A stretch of DNA of 64,000 nt from the NCBI RefSeq assembly GCF_000725625.1, contig NZ_JOHS01000010.1, positions 385,820 to 449,819 of the forward strand, written 5' to 3'. The DNA comes from Streptomyces sp. NRRL F-6676. Lineage in GTDB: Bacteria > Actinomycetota > Actinomycetes > Streptomycetales > Streptomycetaceae. A program made the position numbers and the translations under genes. Shown here piece by piece: positions 36,638 through 45,587 of this stretch. How positions within the stretch are numbered: position 1 is the stretch's first letter; each line of letters starts with the position of its first letter. The notes under the pieces are model-generated. The model was not told the DNA's origin, did not search any database, and saw nothing but the letters and a program-made list of their open reading frames with translations.

Positions 36638-37603
36638 ATGAGCGAGCACGTCATGCGGGCCGTCACCGTCAAGGAGTTCGGCGGGCCGGAGGTGCTGACC
36701 GTCGAGGAGGTCGCGCGCCCCGAGCCGCTGCCGACCGAGGTGCTGGTGCGGGTGCACGCCGCCGGGGTCAACCCGGTGGACTGGAAGACCCGCGAGGGGC
36801 AGGGCATGGCCGGGTTGCAGACGCTCCCGCTCGCCCTGGGCTGGGACGTCTCCGGGGTCGTCGAGAAGGTCGGCTTCGGCGTGACCACACTCGCGCCCGG
36901 CGACGAGGTGTACGGCATGCCGTGGTTCCCGCGTGCCGCGGGCGCCTACGCCGAGTACGTGACCGCGCCGGCCCGTCAGTGGGCCCGCAAGCCGGCCACC
37001 CTCGACCACGTCCACGCGGCCGCCGTGCCGCTGGCGGCGCTGACCGCCTGGCAGACCGTGGTCGACACCGCCTATGTGCAGGCCGGACAGCGGGTGCTGA
37101 TCACGGCCGCCGCCGGCGGGGTGGGCCACTTCGCGGTGCAGTTCGCCCGGCACCGGGGCGCCCACGTGATCGCCACCGCCAGTGCCGCCCGGCACGCCTG
37201 GCTCAAGGAGCTCGGCGCCGACGAGACCATCGACTACACCACCACCCGTTTCGAGGACGCCGTCTCCGGCGTCGACGTCGTCATCGACCTGGTGGGCGAC
37301 GCGCACGACCGGACCAGCACCCGTGCGCTGAAGGTGCTCCGCCCCGGCGGACTGCTGGTGGCCGTGCCGTCCGGTGTCTCCCCGGACCTGCTGGCGGCCG
37401 CCGAGGCGGCCGGCGTGCGGGCCACCCCGTACCTGGTCGAGCCGGACGGCACGGCGCTGACCACGATCGCGGGCCTGATCGACGCCGGTGAGGTCACCGT
37501 GGAGGTGGCGGAGACGTTCCCGCTGGAGCAGGTCGCCGAGGCCCACAGCCGCGGCGAGACGGGCCGCACCCGCGGCAAGCTCGTCCTGACCGTCACCGAC
37601 TGA
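36638..37603 (+). CDS. Zinc-independent MDR-type NADP-dependent oxidoreductase
   Basis: 321 residues from ATG 36638 (GCGAGGA five bases upstream); a start at 36614 has no ribosome site. It is a quinone-oxidoreductase/zeta-crystallin-like MDR protein: EFGGPEVLTVEEV at the start, DEVYGMPWFPRAAGAYAEYV and the nucleotide-binding AAAGGVGHFAVQFARHRGAHV. The Cys zinc ligands of alcohol dehydrogenases are absent. It probably reduces quinones or enones using NADPH. It is first in a three-gene operon with NIPSNAP and HbpS-like genes. Confidence 0.9.
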   Translation: MSEHVMRAVTVKEFGGPEVLTVEEVARPEPLPTEVLVRVHAAGVNPVDWKTREGQGMAGLQTLPLALGWDVSGVVEKVGFGVTTLAPGDEVYGMPWFPRAAGAYAEYVTAPARQWARKPATLDHVHAAAVPLAALTAWQTVVDTAYVQAGQRVLITAAAGGVGHFAVQFARHRGAHVIATASAARHAWLKELGADETIDYTTTRFEDAVSGVDVVIDLVGDAHDRTSTRALKVLRPGGLLVAVPSGVSPDLLAAAEAAGVRATPYLVEPDGTALTTIAGLIDAGEVTVEVAETFPLEQVAEAHSRGETGRTRGKLVLTVTD

Positions 37604-37653
37604 ACCCGGCCCTTTCCGCCGTCGAGAAGCAACGAGAAGTTCGGAGCAGCAGC

Positions 37654-37974
37654 GTGTACTACGAGATCCGTCGTTACCAGGTCCGGCCCGGGCGGCGTGC
37701 GGAGTGGGTGCGGTACATGGAGGACGTGGTCATCCCGTTCCAGGCCTCGCTGGGCATGGACGTGACCGCCTCCTTCGTCGACGCCGAGGACGGGGACGGC
37801 TATGTGTGGATGCGCCGGTTCGAGGACGAGGCGCAGAGCGAGGCGCTGTACGCGGCCGTCTACGAGCACGACCGCTGGAAGAACGAGATCGGCCCGGCCG
37901 TGCACGGTCTGCTCCTCGCCGAGAAGATCGCCGTCACCCGGGTGGTCCCGACCCCGGCCTCACCGCTGCGGTGA
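37654..37974 (+). CDS. NIPSNAP family protein
   Basis: 106 residues from GTG 37654 with GGAGCAGC upstream. It begins YYEIRRYQVRPGRRAEW, a pattern of NIPSNAP ferredoxin-like domains, and contains FVDAEDGDGYVWMRRFEDEA. The biochemical role is poorly known. It follows the oxidoreductase by 50 bases and precedes the HbpS-like gene by 70 bases, suggesting a single operon under the GlxA regulator. Confidence 0.82.
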   Translation: MYYEIRRYQVRPGRRAEWVRYMEDVVIPFQASLGMDVTASFVDAEDGDGYVWMRRFEDEAQSEALYAAVYEHDRWKNEIGPAVHGLLLAEKIAVTRVVPTPASPLR

Positions 37975-38044
37975 CCCCGGCCCGGGCCGTTCGGCCCACC
38001 ACCGCACCACACACCGCACCGCCCACCATCCCCAGGGAACCTTC

Positions 38045-38491
38045 ATGAGCACCGACACACTGCCGAGGTCGGCCCCCGCCCCGTCCGTCACCCAGGCCGC
38101 CGCCGGCGCACTCATCGCGGCGGTACACACCGCCGCCGCCCGGATCGGCTTCACGGCGGCGGTCGCCGTCACCGACCGGGGAGGGCATCTGAGGGCGTTC
38201 GACCGGGCCGACGACGCGCCCTTCCTCACCGCCGAGGTCGCCGTCGACAAGGCGTGGACCGCGGCCTCGTTCCGCATCCCCACGCACACGTGGAACGACT
38301 ATCTCGGCGACCCGCGGGTCGCCCCACTGGCCGGCCACCCCCGTCTGATGGCCGTCGGCGGCGGCTACCCGATCCTCGAGAACGGCCAGTGCGTCGGGGG
38401 ACTGGGCATCTCCGGCGGCAGCCACGAGCAGGACCGGCAGGCCGCCGAGGAGGCCCTGGCCGCCCTCGGGTTCGAGCTGCCCGGCCAGTGA
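38045..38491 (+). CDS. GlcG/HbpS family heme-binding-like protein
   Basis: 148 residues. The family pattern is VTDRGGHLRAFDRADDAP, VDKAWTAASFRIPTH and GGYPILENGQCVGGLGISGG. GlcG/HbpS proteins are octameric and some bind heme or cobalamin, or act as accessory to oxidoreductases. No signal peptide is visible. The ATG at 38045 follows CAGGGAAC. It is the last gene of the oxidoreductase operon; the stop is followed by tandem GGCCACTGAC-like units. Confidence 0.83.
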   Translation: MSTDTLPRSAPAPSVTQAAAGALIAAVHTAAARIGFTAAVAVTDRGGHLRAFDRADDAPFLTAEVAVDKAWTAASFRIPTHTWNDYLGDPRVAPLAGHPRLMAVGGGYPILENGQCVGGLGISGGSHEQDRQAAEEALAALGFELPGQ

Positions 38492-38637
38492 CCGGCCACT
38501 GACCGGCCAACGGTCGGCCACTGACGGGCCACCGCGCCGCCGGTCTGCTCGGCACTCGCCCGAACAGCCCGGTTGACCTCCCCGAACGCGGGCACTCGTC
38601 CGGTTCGCAACGGGTTGTCGCGTACGTGAGGTGAGCC

Positions 38638-39183
38638 ATGGCCGAGGAGAAGTCGTCGAGTCTGCCGTTCCCGCTGCGCACCGCCGCGTCGGTGCTGGGG
38701 AAGGTACCCGGGGCCGGGACGGTGACCCGGGCCGCCGGGGGCGCGCTGGACAAGGTCGGCGCGGTGTCGCCGCGCGGGCGACGGCTCGTCGTGTACACGG
38801 GGGCCGGGGTGCTCGGCCTCGCGGGGGTCGTCGAGTGGCCGGTCGCGGTCACGGGGGCGGCCGTCGCCTGGCTGACGCAGCCCCGGCCGCAGGAGCGTGC
38901 GGACGAGGCGTCCGGTGACTCCGCGGGTGCGGCACCCGTGGTCACGACCCCGGCGCCGCCCGCCGCCGTCTCCACGGCGCGCAGCGCCTCGCCCGCGCTG
39001 AAGGGCAAGGCGGTCGCCGCGGGCGGCACGGCGGCGCGGGCCGCCCGCGCCACCACGAAGGCGGCGACGAAGGGTGCCGCCTCGCCCACGGTCAGGAAGA
39101 GCAAGACGGCCGGTGGCGGAGGCTCCCGGTCGGCGAAGTCGGCCGGGCGGGCGACCGCCGCACGCGGCCGCAGCGCCGGCTGA
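38638..39183 (+). CDS. Small basic Ala-rich protein with one membrane segment, next to CtpI
   Basis: 181 residues. One hydrophobic stretch (VVYTGAGVLGLAGVVEWPVA, continuing to VTGAAVAWL) near residues 50-80 suggests a membrane segment or hairpin. The C-terminal half is Ala/Lys/Arg-rich low-complexity sequence (AARAARATTKAATKGAA, SRSAKSAGRATAARG), resembling histone-like tails. It lies 18 bases before the giant ATPase on the same strand and is probably its accessory protein. I do not recognise the family. Confidence 0.75.
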   Translation: MAEEKSSSLPFPLRTAASVLGKVPGAGTVTRAAGGALDKVGAVSPRGRRLVVYTGAGVLGLAGVVEWPVAVTGAAVAWLTQPRPQERADEASGDSAGAAPVVTTPAPPAAVSTARSASPALKGKAVAAGGTAARAARATTKAATKGAASPTVRKSKTAGGGGSRSAKSAGRATAARGRSAG

Positions 39184-39201
39184 GCGGGGGCGGCGGACGA
39201 C

Positions 39202-42200
39202 ATGGCACTGGCACTGCTGACCCGACCGTCGGCCGCGGCCGCGACCTTCGCCCTGGCCGGGCCACGGCTGCTGGCCCGGTCCGCCGCGCCGGTGGCCGGC
39301 GCCGTCGCCGGCGCGGCGGCGGGCACGGCCCGGGCGGGCGTACGCGGCGTGGACGGCGCGGCCCGGGTACGCCGGGTCGTCCGCAACGCCCTGCCGGGCG
39401 GGCCACGCACGTGGCGCTCGGGCACACGGGCGCACTTGGCGCTGCGCGCGGGGGGCGACGTCGAGGAGGGCATCGAGGAGGGCATCGACGAGGGCTTCGA
39501 CGAGGGCTTCGAGGAGGGCTTCGAGGAGGGCGCGCTCGCGGGGGAGGCGGGCGGTGCGGGCGCCGGTGGCGGCGGCGCGTTGGCGCGGGGGACCGGCGGC
39601 AGTGGGGGCGTGCGCGGCGCGCGGCCGGAAGGCGACGCGCCCGGTGCCGGCTCCCGGCCGGAAGGCGGCGCCCCCGACGGCCGCGCGCGGCCGGAAGCCC
39701 GCGGCCGGTCGGACGCCGGCGCCCCCGGCGACGCCCGTGCGCGGCGTGCCGCGCACGCCGCGCGGACCGAGCACCGCGCGCGCCGGCTCGCCGCCGCCCT
39801 CGCCGAGCATCCGGACGTGGCGTTCGCCTACTGGGACGGTGGGCTGGCCCGGTTGGTGGTGGCCGCGACCGAGGACAGCGCGATGGACCGGGTACTGGAC
39901 CGCGCGTCCGAGCTCGCCGCCCGGCACGGGCTGGGGGAGAGCGACGAGCGGGTGGAGGAGTTCTCCCATCCGGGCGATCCCGCCGGCGTCCGTACCGCCG
40001 TCGCGGCCCTCGCCGCCGACGCCGCCGGTATCGGGCTGGCGTTCGCCGGCTCGGCCCTGCGGCTGCCGGTGTCGCCACGGCCGGTCACCGCCGTCACGAC
40101 GCTGCTGCGCGAGAACCCCCGGTTCCGCGGCTGGCTGCGCACCCGCATCGGCCGCTCCCGCATGGACCTGGCCCTCGCCGTCGCCAACGCCGCCGTCCAC
40201 GGCGCCGGCCGCACCCCGACCGCACTGGTGCTCGACGGGGCGCTGCGCGTCTGTCAGGTGGGGGAGACCGTGGCGCGCGCCGCCGCGTTCGACGCGACGC
40301 ACGACGAGGTGTGCCGGCCCGACCGCACCGGCGTACCCGCCGGCTGGTGCCCGCGGCCGCCGCTGCGCACCTCCCCGGCGCAGGAGTACGCCGCCTCGGC
40401 CGCCACCGGAAGCATGGTGGGCGCCGCCGCGACCCTGCTGGTCAAGCACGACATCGGCGAGGCGGCCGAGGCGGTGCTCGCCGGTTCCCCGAAGGCCGCC
40501 CGCTACGGGCCCGCCGCCTTCCACGCCGTCCTCGCCGCCGCCCTGTCCCGCACGGGTGTCCTCGTCCGCGACACCGACCGGCTGGCCCAGCTCGGCACCG
40601 CCGACACTCTCGTCCTGCACCCCGGCGCGCTGCTCGCGCCGGGCGGGGGCGCCGACCCGTGGGCGGAGGAGGTCCTGGAGGCCGCCCGCCGGGCCGGGCT
40701 GCGCGTGGTGGTCGTCGACCACCCGGCCCTCGCCGACTTCACCGGCCTCGCCGACCACGTCGCCGACCCGGAACGCCCACTGGCGGAGGTGGTCGCGCGG
40801 CAACGGGAACGCCACGGCGGCACGGTCGTCACGGTGGCCCGGGTGCCGGCCGGTACCACTACCGGCGACACCTACGGCGACGCCACTACCGGCGGCCGTG
40901 ACGACGTCCTCGACGGGTTGCTCGCCGGGGATGTGGCCGTCGCCCTCACCGACCGGGACGCCGCCGTCGTCTGGGGCGCCGACGTGCTCGCCCCGCACGG
41001 GCCGGCCGACGTGTGGCGGCTGCTCACCGCCGTGCCCGCCGCGCGGGCGGTGGGACGCAGGTCGCAGACGCTGGCGCGGTCGGGGGCCGCGCTGTCCGGG
41101 CTGCTCGTCGCCGTCGGCGAGTCCCGGCGGGGCCGCCCGTCGCCGTGGCCCGGGCTGCGGCACGCCCCCGTCGACGTCAGCGCGGCGGCCGCCCTCTACA
41201 CCGGGGCGCGCGCGGCGCTCGGCGTCGCCGTGTCGCGCGCCCCGCACCCCCGGCCCCGGGTGGCCTGGCACGCGCTGAAGCCGAAGGACGTCCAGAACCG
41301 GCTGCACGACGAGCCCGAGACACAGCCGGGGCCGGTCGAACAGGCGACCGCACGGGCACGCGAGCTGGCCGACCGCGCCGGAAAGATCCGTGTGCTGGCC
41401 CCCGCCCGCTGGTCCTGGCAGCTCGGCCGGGCCGTACGCGGCGAACTCGACGACCCGCTCACCCCCGTCCTCGCCGTCGGCTCCGCCGCCTCCGCCATCC
41501 TCGGCTCCGCCGTCGACGCCCTCCTCGTCCTCGGCGCCCTCGACCTCAACGCCCTGGTCGGCGGCGTCCAGCGGCTGCGCGCCGAGCGGGCGCTGTCCGG
41601 GCTGCTCGACGAGCAGAAGCGCAAGGCCCGGGTGCGCGCCGGGACCCCCGACGCCGCGCCCCGCACCGTCGACGCCGCCAAGCTGCACCCCGGCGACGTC
41701 ATCGAGCTGGGGGCCGACGACGTCGTGCCCGCCGACGCCCGGCTGCTGTGGGAGGACGGCCTGGAGGTCGACGAGTCCGCGCTGACGGGGGAGTCGCTGC
41801 CCGTCGACAAGCAGACCGCGCCCACCCCGAGGGCCGCCGTCGCCGACCGCAGCTGCATGGTCTTCGAGGGCACCACCGTCGTCGCCGGGCACGCCCGCGC
41901 GGTCGTCGTCGACACCGGCGACGACACCGAGTCCGCGCGCGCCGTCCATCTCGCCGCCCGCACGCCCCCGGCCGCCGGAGTCCAGGCCCGGTTGCAGGAA
42001 CTGACCCGCAAGGCGCTGCCGCTCACCATGGCGGGCGGCGCCGCAGTCACCGGCCTGGCGCTGCTGCGCGGCACGCCGCTGCGCCAGGCGGTCGGCGGCG
42101 GCGTCGCGGTCGCCGTGGCGGCCGTCCCCGAGGGGCTGCCGCTGGTGGCGACGGTCGCGCAGCTCGCCGCCGCGCGCCGGCTCAGCCGCCGCGGGGTGCT

Positions 42201-43956
42201 GGTGCGTGCCCCGCGCACGCTGGAGGCGCTCGGCCGGATGGACACCGTCTGCTTCGACAAGACCGGCACGCTCACCGAGAACCGGCTGCGCCTGGTCCGG
42301 CTGACCGACGCGGACGGCACGGTGTACCGGCCGGACGAGGCGGGGGCCGGGGACGGGTCTGGGGCCGAGGCCGGGGACGGGGCCGGGTCTGGGTCCGAGG
42401 CTGGGGGCGGGGTCGAGGCCGGGTCCGGGGGCGGGGCCGAGGCCGCCGCACGGACGCTGCGCGCCGCCGCCCGCGCCTGTCCCCGGCCGAACGGCGACTC
42501 CGTCCGCGTCGCCCACGCCACCGACGAGGCCGTCCTCGACGCCGCCCGGCCCGACCCCGGCTGGCGGCAGGACGAGTACCTGCCCTTCGAGGCCGCCCGC
42601 GGCTACTCGGCCGCCGTGGGACGGGAGGACGACGGCGCGCGCGTCCTCGTCGTCAAGGGCGCCCCCGAGACCGTTCTGCCCGCCGTCGCCGGGCTCACCG
42701 ACCATGCCACGGAGGCCGCGCACGAGCTTGCCGACCGCGGGCTGCGTGTGCTCGCGGTGGCCCACCGGCCGCTGGCGGACGGCGAACGGCCCGCCGATGT
42801 CCTCGAACGCCCGCTGGGGAACCTGGAGTTCACCGGTCTGCTCGCCCTCGCGGACACGCCCCGCGAGAGCTCCACCGCCCTTGTGCGCGGGCTGCGCGAG
42901 GCGGGCGTACGGCCCGTGATGCTCACCGGCGACCATCCTGGGACCGCCCGGTCCATCGCCGCCGAGCTGGGCTGGCCGGAGGACACCGGCGTCGTCACCG
43001 GTGACGAACTCGCCGCCGCCGACCGCTCCGCGCGCGCCCGTATGCTGCGCGACGTCGGGGTCGTCGCCCGGGTCGCGCCCGAGCAGAAGCTCCAGGTCAT
43101 CGAGTCGCTGCGGGACGCGGGGCGGGTGGTGGCGATGGTCGGCGACGGCGCCAACGACGCCGCCGCGATCCGCGCCGCCGACATCGGCGTCGGGATCAAC
43201 GCCCGCGGCTCGGCCGCCGCGCGCAACGCGGCCGACCTCGTCCTCACCGACGACGACATGACCGTCCTCGTCGAGGCGGTCGCCGAGGGCCGCGCGCTGT
43301 GGCGCAGCGTCGCGGACGCCATCGCCATCCTCATCGGCGGCAACGCGGGCGAGGTGAGCTTCGGCATCCTCGGCACGCTGCTGTCGGGTTCGGCGCCGTT
43401 GTCCACCCGGCAGATGCTGCTGGTGAACCTGTTCACCGACCTGTTCCCGGCGATGGCGGTCGCCGTCACGCCGAAGGAACAGGTCCCGACGGACGACGTG
43501 GAGACCACGGAGCCGCTGGTCACGGCTCTGCTCGGCGAGCCGCTGATCCGTCAGATCCGCCATCGCGCGGCCACGACGTGTCTCGGTGCGACCGCCGCCT
43601 GGCTGGTCGGGCGCTTCACTCCCGGAACGGCGCGCCGTTCCACGACGATGGCGCTGTGCGGGGTGGTCGGCACGCAGCTCGCCCAGACGCTGGCCGACCG
43701 GCGGGACAGTCCGCTGGTCCGGCTCACCGCCCTGGGGTCGGCGGCGGCGCTGGTGGCCCTGATCCAGACGCCGGGGCTCAGCCAGTTGTTCGGCTGTACG
43801 CCGCTCGGGCCGGTGGCGTGGGCGGGCGTGGTCGGTGCGCTCGTCCTTGCGGTTGTGGCGCACCGGTACCTGCCGGGACTGGAGCGGGCGGTGCTGGCGC
43901 TCCGCCCGAAGCCTGCGGGCGCGGCTGCGGCTGCGGGTGCGTCTGCGGCCGCGTAG
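39202..43956 (+). CDS. CtpI-like giant P-type cation-transporting ATPase
   Basis: 1584 residues, near the size of mycobacterial CtpI. Core motifs are LTGESLPVDK near residue 861, VPEGLP near 976, the phosphorylated DKTGTLTEN near 1019 and GDGANDAAAI near 1314. The long N-terminal part (about 700 residues) contains an HMA-like stretch (EHPDVAFAYWDG) and, at residues 88-111, a 4-residue repeat EEGI/DEGF. A Gly-rich insert (about residues 1048-1081) follows the phosphorylation site. The transported ion is unknown. It is coupled to the small membrane-associated gene upstream. Confidence 0.88.
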   Translation: MALALLTRPSAAAATFALAGPRLLARSAAPVAGAVAGAAAGTARAGVRGVDGAARVRRVVRNALPGGPRTWRSGTRAHLALRAGGDVEEGIEEGIDEGFDEGFEEGFEEGALAGEAGGAGAGGGGALARGTGGSGGVRGARPEGDAPGAGSRPEGGAPDGRARPEARGRSDAGAPGDARARRAAHAARTEHRARRLAAALAEHPDVAFAYWDGGLARLVVAATEDSAMDRVLDRASELAARHGLGESDERVEEFSHPGDPAGVRTAVAALAADAAGIGLAFAGSALRLPVSPRPVTAVTTLLRENPRFRGWLRTRIGRSRMDLALAVANAAVHGAGRTPTALVLDGALRVCQVGETVARAAAFDATHDEVCRPDRTGVPAGWCPRPPLRTSPAQEYAASAATGSMVGAAATLLVKHDIGEAAEAVLAGSPKAARYGPAAFHAVLAAALSRTGVLVRDTDRLAQLGTADTLVLHPGALLAPGGGADPWAEEVLEAARRAGLRVVVVDHPALADFTGLADHVADPERPLAEVVARQRERHGGTVVTVARVPAGTTTGDTYGDATTGGRDDVLDGLLAGDVAVALTDRDAAVVWGADVLAPHGPADVWRLLTAVPAARAVGRRSQTLARSGAALSGLLVAVGESRRGRPSPWPGLRHAPVDVSAAAALYTGARAALGVAVSRAPHPRPRVAWHALKPKDVQNRLHDEPETQPGPVEQATARARELADRAGKIRVLAPARWSWQLGRAVRGELDDPLTPVLAVGSAASAILGSAVDALLVLGALDLNALVGGVQRLRAERALSGLLDEQKRKARVRAGTPDAAPRTVDAAKLHPGDVIELGADDVVPADARLLWEDGLEVDESALTGESLPVDKQTAPTPRAAVADRSCMVFEGTTVVAGHARAVVVDTGDDTESARAVHLAARTPPAAGVQARLQELTRKALPLTMAGGAAVTGLALLRGTPLRQAVGGGVAVAVAAVPEGLPLVATVAQLAAARRLSRRGVLVRAPRTLEALGRMDTVCFDKTGTLTENRLRLVRLTDADGTVYRPDEAGAGDGSGAEAGDGAGSGSEAGGGVEAGSGGGAEAAARTLRAAARACPRPNGDSVRVAHATDEAVLDAARPDPGWRQDEYLPFEAARGYSAAVGREDDGARVLVVKGAPETVLPAVAGLTDHATEAAHELADRGLRVLAVAHRPLADGERPADVLERPLGNLEFTGLLALADTPRESSTALVRGLREAGVRPVMLTGDHPGTARSIAAELGWPEDTGVVTGDELAAADRSARARMLRDVGVVARVAPEQKLQVIESLRDAGRVVAMVGDGANDAAAIRAADIGVGINARGSAAARNAADLVLTDDDMTVLVEAVAEGRALWRSVADAIAILIGGNAGEVSFGILGTLLSGSAPLSTRQMLLVNLFTDLFPAMAVAVTPKEQVPTDDVETTEPLVTALLGEPLIRQIRHRAATTCLGATAAWLVGRFTPGTARRSTTMALCGVVGTQLAQTLADRRDSPLVRLTALGSAAALVALIQTPGLSQLFGCTPLGPVAWAGVVGALVLAVVAHRYLPGLERAVLALRPKPAGAAAAAGASAAA
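39463..39534. repeat. 12-bp tandem repeat in the CtpI-like gene
   Basis: Six in-frame units of GAGGAGGGCATC and close variants (39463-39474, 39475-39486, 39487-39498, 39499-39510, 39511-39522, 39523-39534). They encode acidic EEGI, DEGF and EEGF motifs. Confidence 0.9.
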
Positions 43957-43971
43957 GGCCCGGTGCCGCCT

Positions 43972-43986
43972 GGGGGCTTCGCCCCC
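43972..43986 (+). terminator. CtpI-like gene terminator hairpin
   Basis: GGGGGC (43972-43977), loop TTC, GCCCCC (43981-43986), 15 bases after the stop. A second weaker CCCCCC/GGGGGG stem follows. Confidence 0.55.
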
Positions 43987-44040
43987 GGATCCCCCCAGGG
44001 GGTGGGGGGTTCGGGGGCGTTTTGGTGTGCGGGTGCGCCG

Positions 44041-44292
44041 TGGTTGCTCGCGCAGTTCCCCGCGCCCCTTCAGGGCACGGTGGTTGCTCGCGCCCCTGCG
44101 GCGGGAGCCGCGTAGACAACTCAGCCCCGCGCCCCTTCAGGGCGCGGTGGTTGCTCGCGCCCCCTGCGGCGGAGCCGCACAGACAACACGACCCCGCGCC
44201 CCCCCCGTGGCGGAGCCGCGTAGACAACACGGCCCCGCGCCCATTCAGGGCACGGTGGTTGCTCGCGCCCCCTGCGGCGGAGCCGCGTAGAC
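44041..44292. repeat. Array of interspersed palindromic repeat modules between ctpI-like and dusB
   Basis: The 363-base gap between these convergent genes holds no gene. Three modules recur: TGGTTGCTCGCGC starting at 44041, 44081, 44148 and 44256; GGAGCCGCGTAGACAAC (with variants) starting at 44104, 44171, 44212 and 44279; and CCCCGCGCCC followed by TTCAGGGC. The module GCGGCGGAGCCGC is a hairpin. The first copy has AGTTCCCCGCGCCCCTT, shared with the element at 4773-4845. It looks like local amplification of one palindromic unit of about 67 bp. Confidence 0.85.
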
Positions 44293-44319
44293 CGCGTCGG
44301 CCGTGGTGCTGCCGTGTCG

Positions 44320-45465
44320 TCAGCCGCCCGATGTGTCCAGTTCTGCTTCTTCTCCTACGTCTACCGATGCGTACGGGTCCTTGAGCCAGCCGTCCGGGAG
44401 GACGACCCTGTTGTTGCCGGAGGTCCGGCCGCGCGGGCCGTCCGCGCCCGTCGGCCAGCCCTGGTCGAGGTCCAGCTCGTCCAGTCCGCCCCGCAGCTCC
44501 GCCAGCGACGACGTGATCGCGAGGCGCTTGCGCATCTCGGAGCCGACCGCGAAGCCCTTCAGATACCAGGCCACGTGCTTGCGGAAGTCGACCACGCCCC
44601 GCGCCTCGTCCCCGAGCCACTCTCCGAGCAGGGTCGCGTGCCGCACCATGACGTCGGCGACCTCGCGCAGCGTCGGGCGGACGTAGGCGTCGGAGCGCCC
44701 CTCGAACGCGGCCACGAGGTCGGCGAAGAGCCACGGCCGGCCCAGGCAGCCCCGGCCCACGACCACGCCGTCGCATCCCGTCTCGCGCACCATGCGCAGC
44801 GCGTCCTCCGCCGACCAGATGTCGCCGTTGCCGAGCACGGGGATCTCCGGCACGTGCTCCTTGAGGCGGGCGATCGCGTCCCAGTCCGCCGTGCCGCCGT
44901 AGTGCTGGGCGGCGGTGCGGCCGTGCAGCGCGATGGCGGTGATGCCCTCCTCGACCGCTATGCGCCCGGCGTCGAGGTAGGTGAGGTGGTCGTCGTCGAT
45001 GCCCTTGCGCATCTTCATCGTCACCGGGAGGTCCCCGGCGCCGCTGACCGCCTCGCGCAGGATCGACCGCAGCAGGTTCCGCTTGTACGGCAGGGCCGAG
45101 CCGCCGCCCTTGCGGGTCACCTTCGGCACGGGGCAGCCGAAGTTGAGGTCGATGTGATCGGCGAGCCCCTCCTCCGCGATCATCCGCACGGCCTTCCCGA
45201 CCGTCGCCGGGTCCACGCCGTACAGCTGTATCGAGCGCGGCTTCTCGCTCGCGTCGAAGCGGATGAGCTGCATCGTCTTGTCGTTGCGCTCGACCAGGGC
45301 GCGGGTGGTGATCATCTCGCTGACGTACAGGCCCTTGCCGGCGCTGAACTCCCGGCACAGCGTACGGAAGGGTGCGTTCGTGATCCCGGCCATGGGGGCG
45401 AGGACGACGGGCGGTCCGACGGTGTGCGGGCCGATCTGCAACGGAGTGGTGGTGGGCGTGGACAT
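44320..45465 (-). CDS. dusB: tRNA dihydrouridine synthase DusB
   Basis: 381 residues. The FMN barrel begins with VLAPMAGITNAPFR. The signature DLNFGCPVPKVTRKGGGSAL contains the catalytic Cys, and IALHGRTAAQHYGG and GDIWSAEDA are also typical. The enzyme reduces uridine to dihydrouridine in tRNA. GACAAT followed by six bases before the ATG at 45465 suggests a leaderless start, although GGAG also precedes it. It is convergent with the CtpI-like gene and divergent from the DHA2 transporter. Confidence 0.95.
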   Translation of the reverse strand: MSTPTTTPLQIGPHTVGPPVVLAPMAGITNAPFRTLCREFSAGKGLYVSEMITTRALVERNDKTMQLIRFDASEKPRSIQLYGVDPATVGKAVRMIAEEGLADHIDLNFGCPVPKVTRKGGGSALPYKRNLLRSILREAVSGAGDLPVTMKMRKGIDDDHLTYLDAGRIAVEEGITAIALHGRTAAQHYGGTADWDAIARLKEHVPEIPVLGNGDIWSAEDALRMVRETGCDGVVVGRGCLGRPWLFADLVAAFEGRSDAYVRPTLREVADVMVRHATLLGEWLGDEARGVVDFRKHVAWYLKGFAVGSEMRKRLAITSSLAELRGGLDELDLDQGWPTGADGPRGRTSGNNRVVLPDGWLKDPYASVDVGEEAELDTSGG

Positions 45466-45527
45466 TGCTCCATTGTCCCGTACGGAGCCGGGTCCTCGTG
45501 CGGCGTCGTCCACAGGAAGATGCATAG

Positions 45528-45556
45528 GTCATTAATTAGGTAAGTCATTAGTTAGG
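45528..45556. promoter_or_regulatory. Two direct repeats in the AT-rich promoter of the efflux gene
   Basis: GTCATTAATTAGG (45528-45540) and GTCATTAGTTAGG (45544-45556) differ at one position and are spaced 16 bases start to start. They occur in an AT-rich stretch unusual for this genome, 30-60 bases before the transporter start. Likely operator half-sites for an unseen regulator. Confidence 0.5.
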
Positions 45557-45587
45557 CTTGCTATTCTTATTGTCGTACGATGAGGCA

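Noticed and set aside
38365..43863. A continuous 1832-codon antisense reading frame opposite the CtpI-like gene
   Set aside because: It is a GC-skew shadow of the real gene, with Arg/Gly/Ala-rich low-complexity content and no domain. The sense frame has all ATPase motifs.
45541..45575. Iron box (IdeR/DmdR type) before the efflux gene
   Set aside because: The sequence shares only about half of the TTAGGTTAGGCTAACCTAA positions and lacks the symmetry. The direct repeats explain it better.
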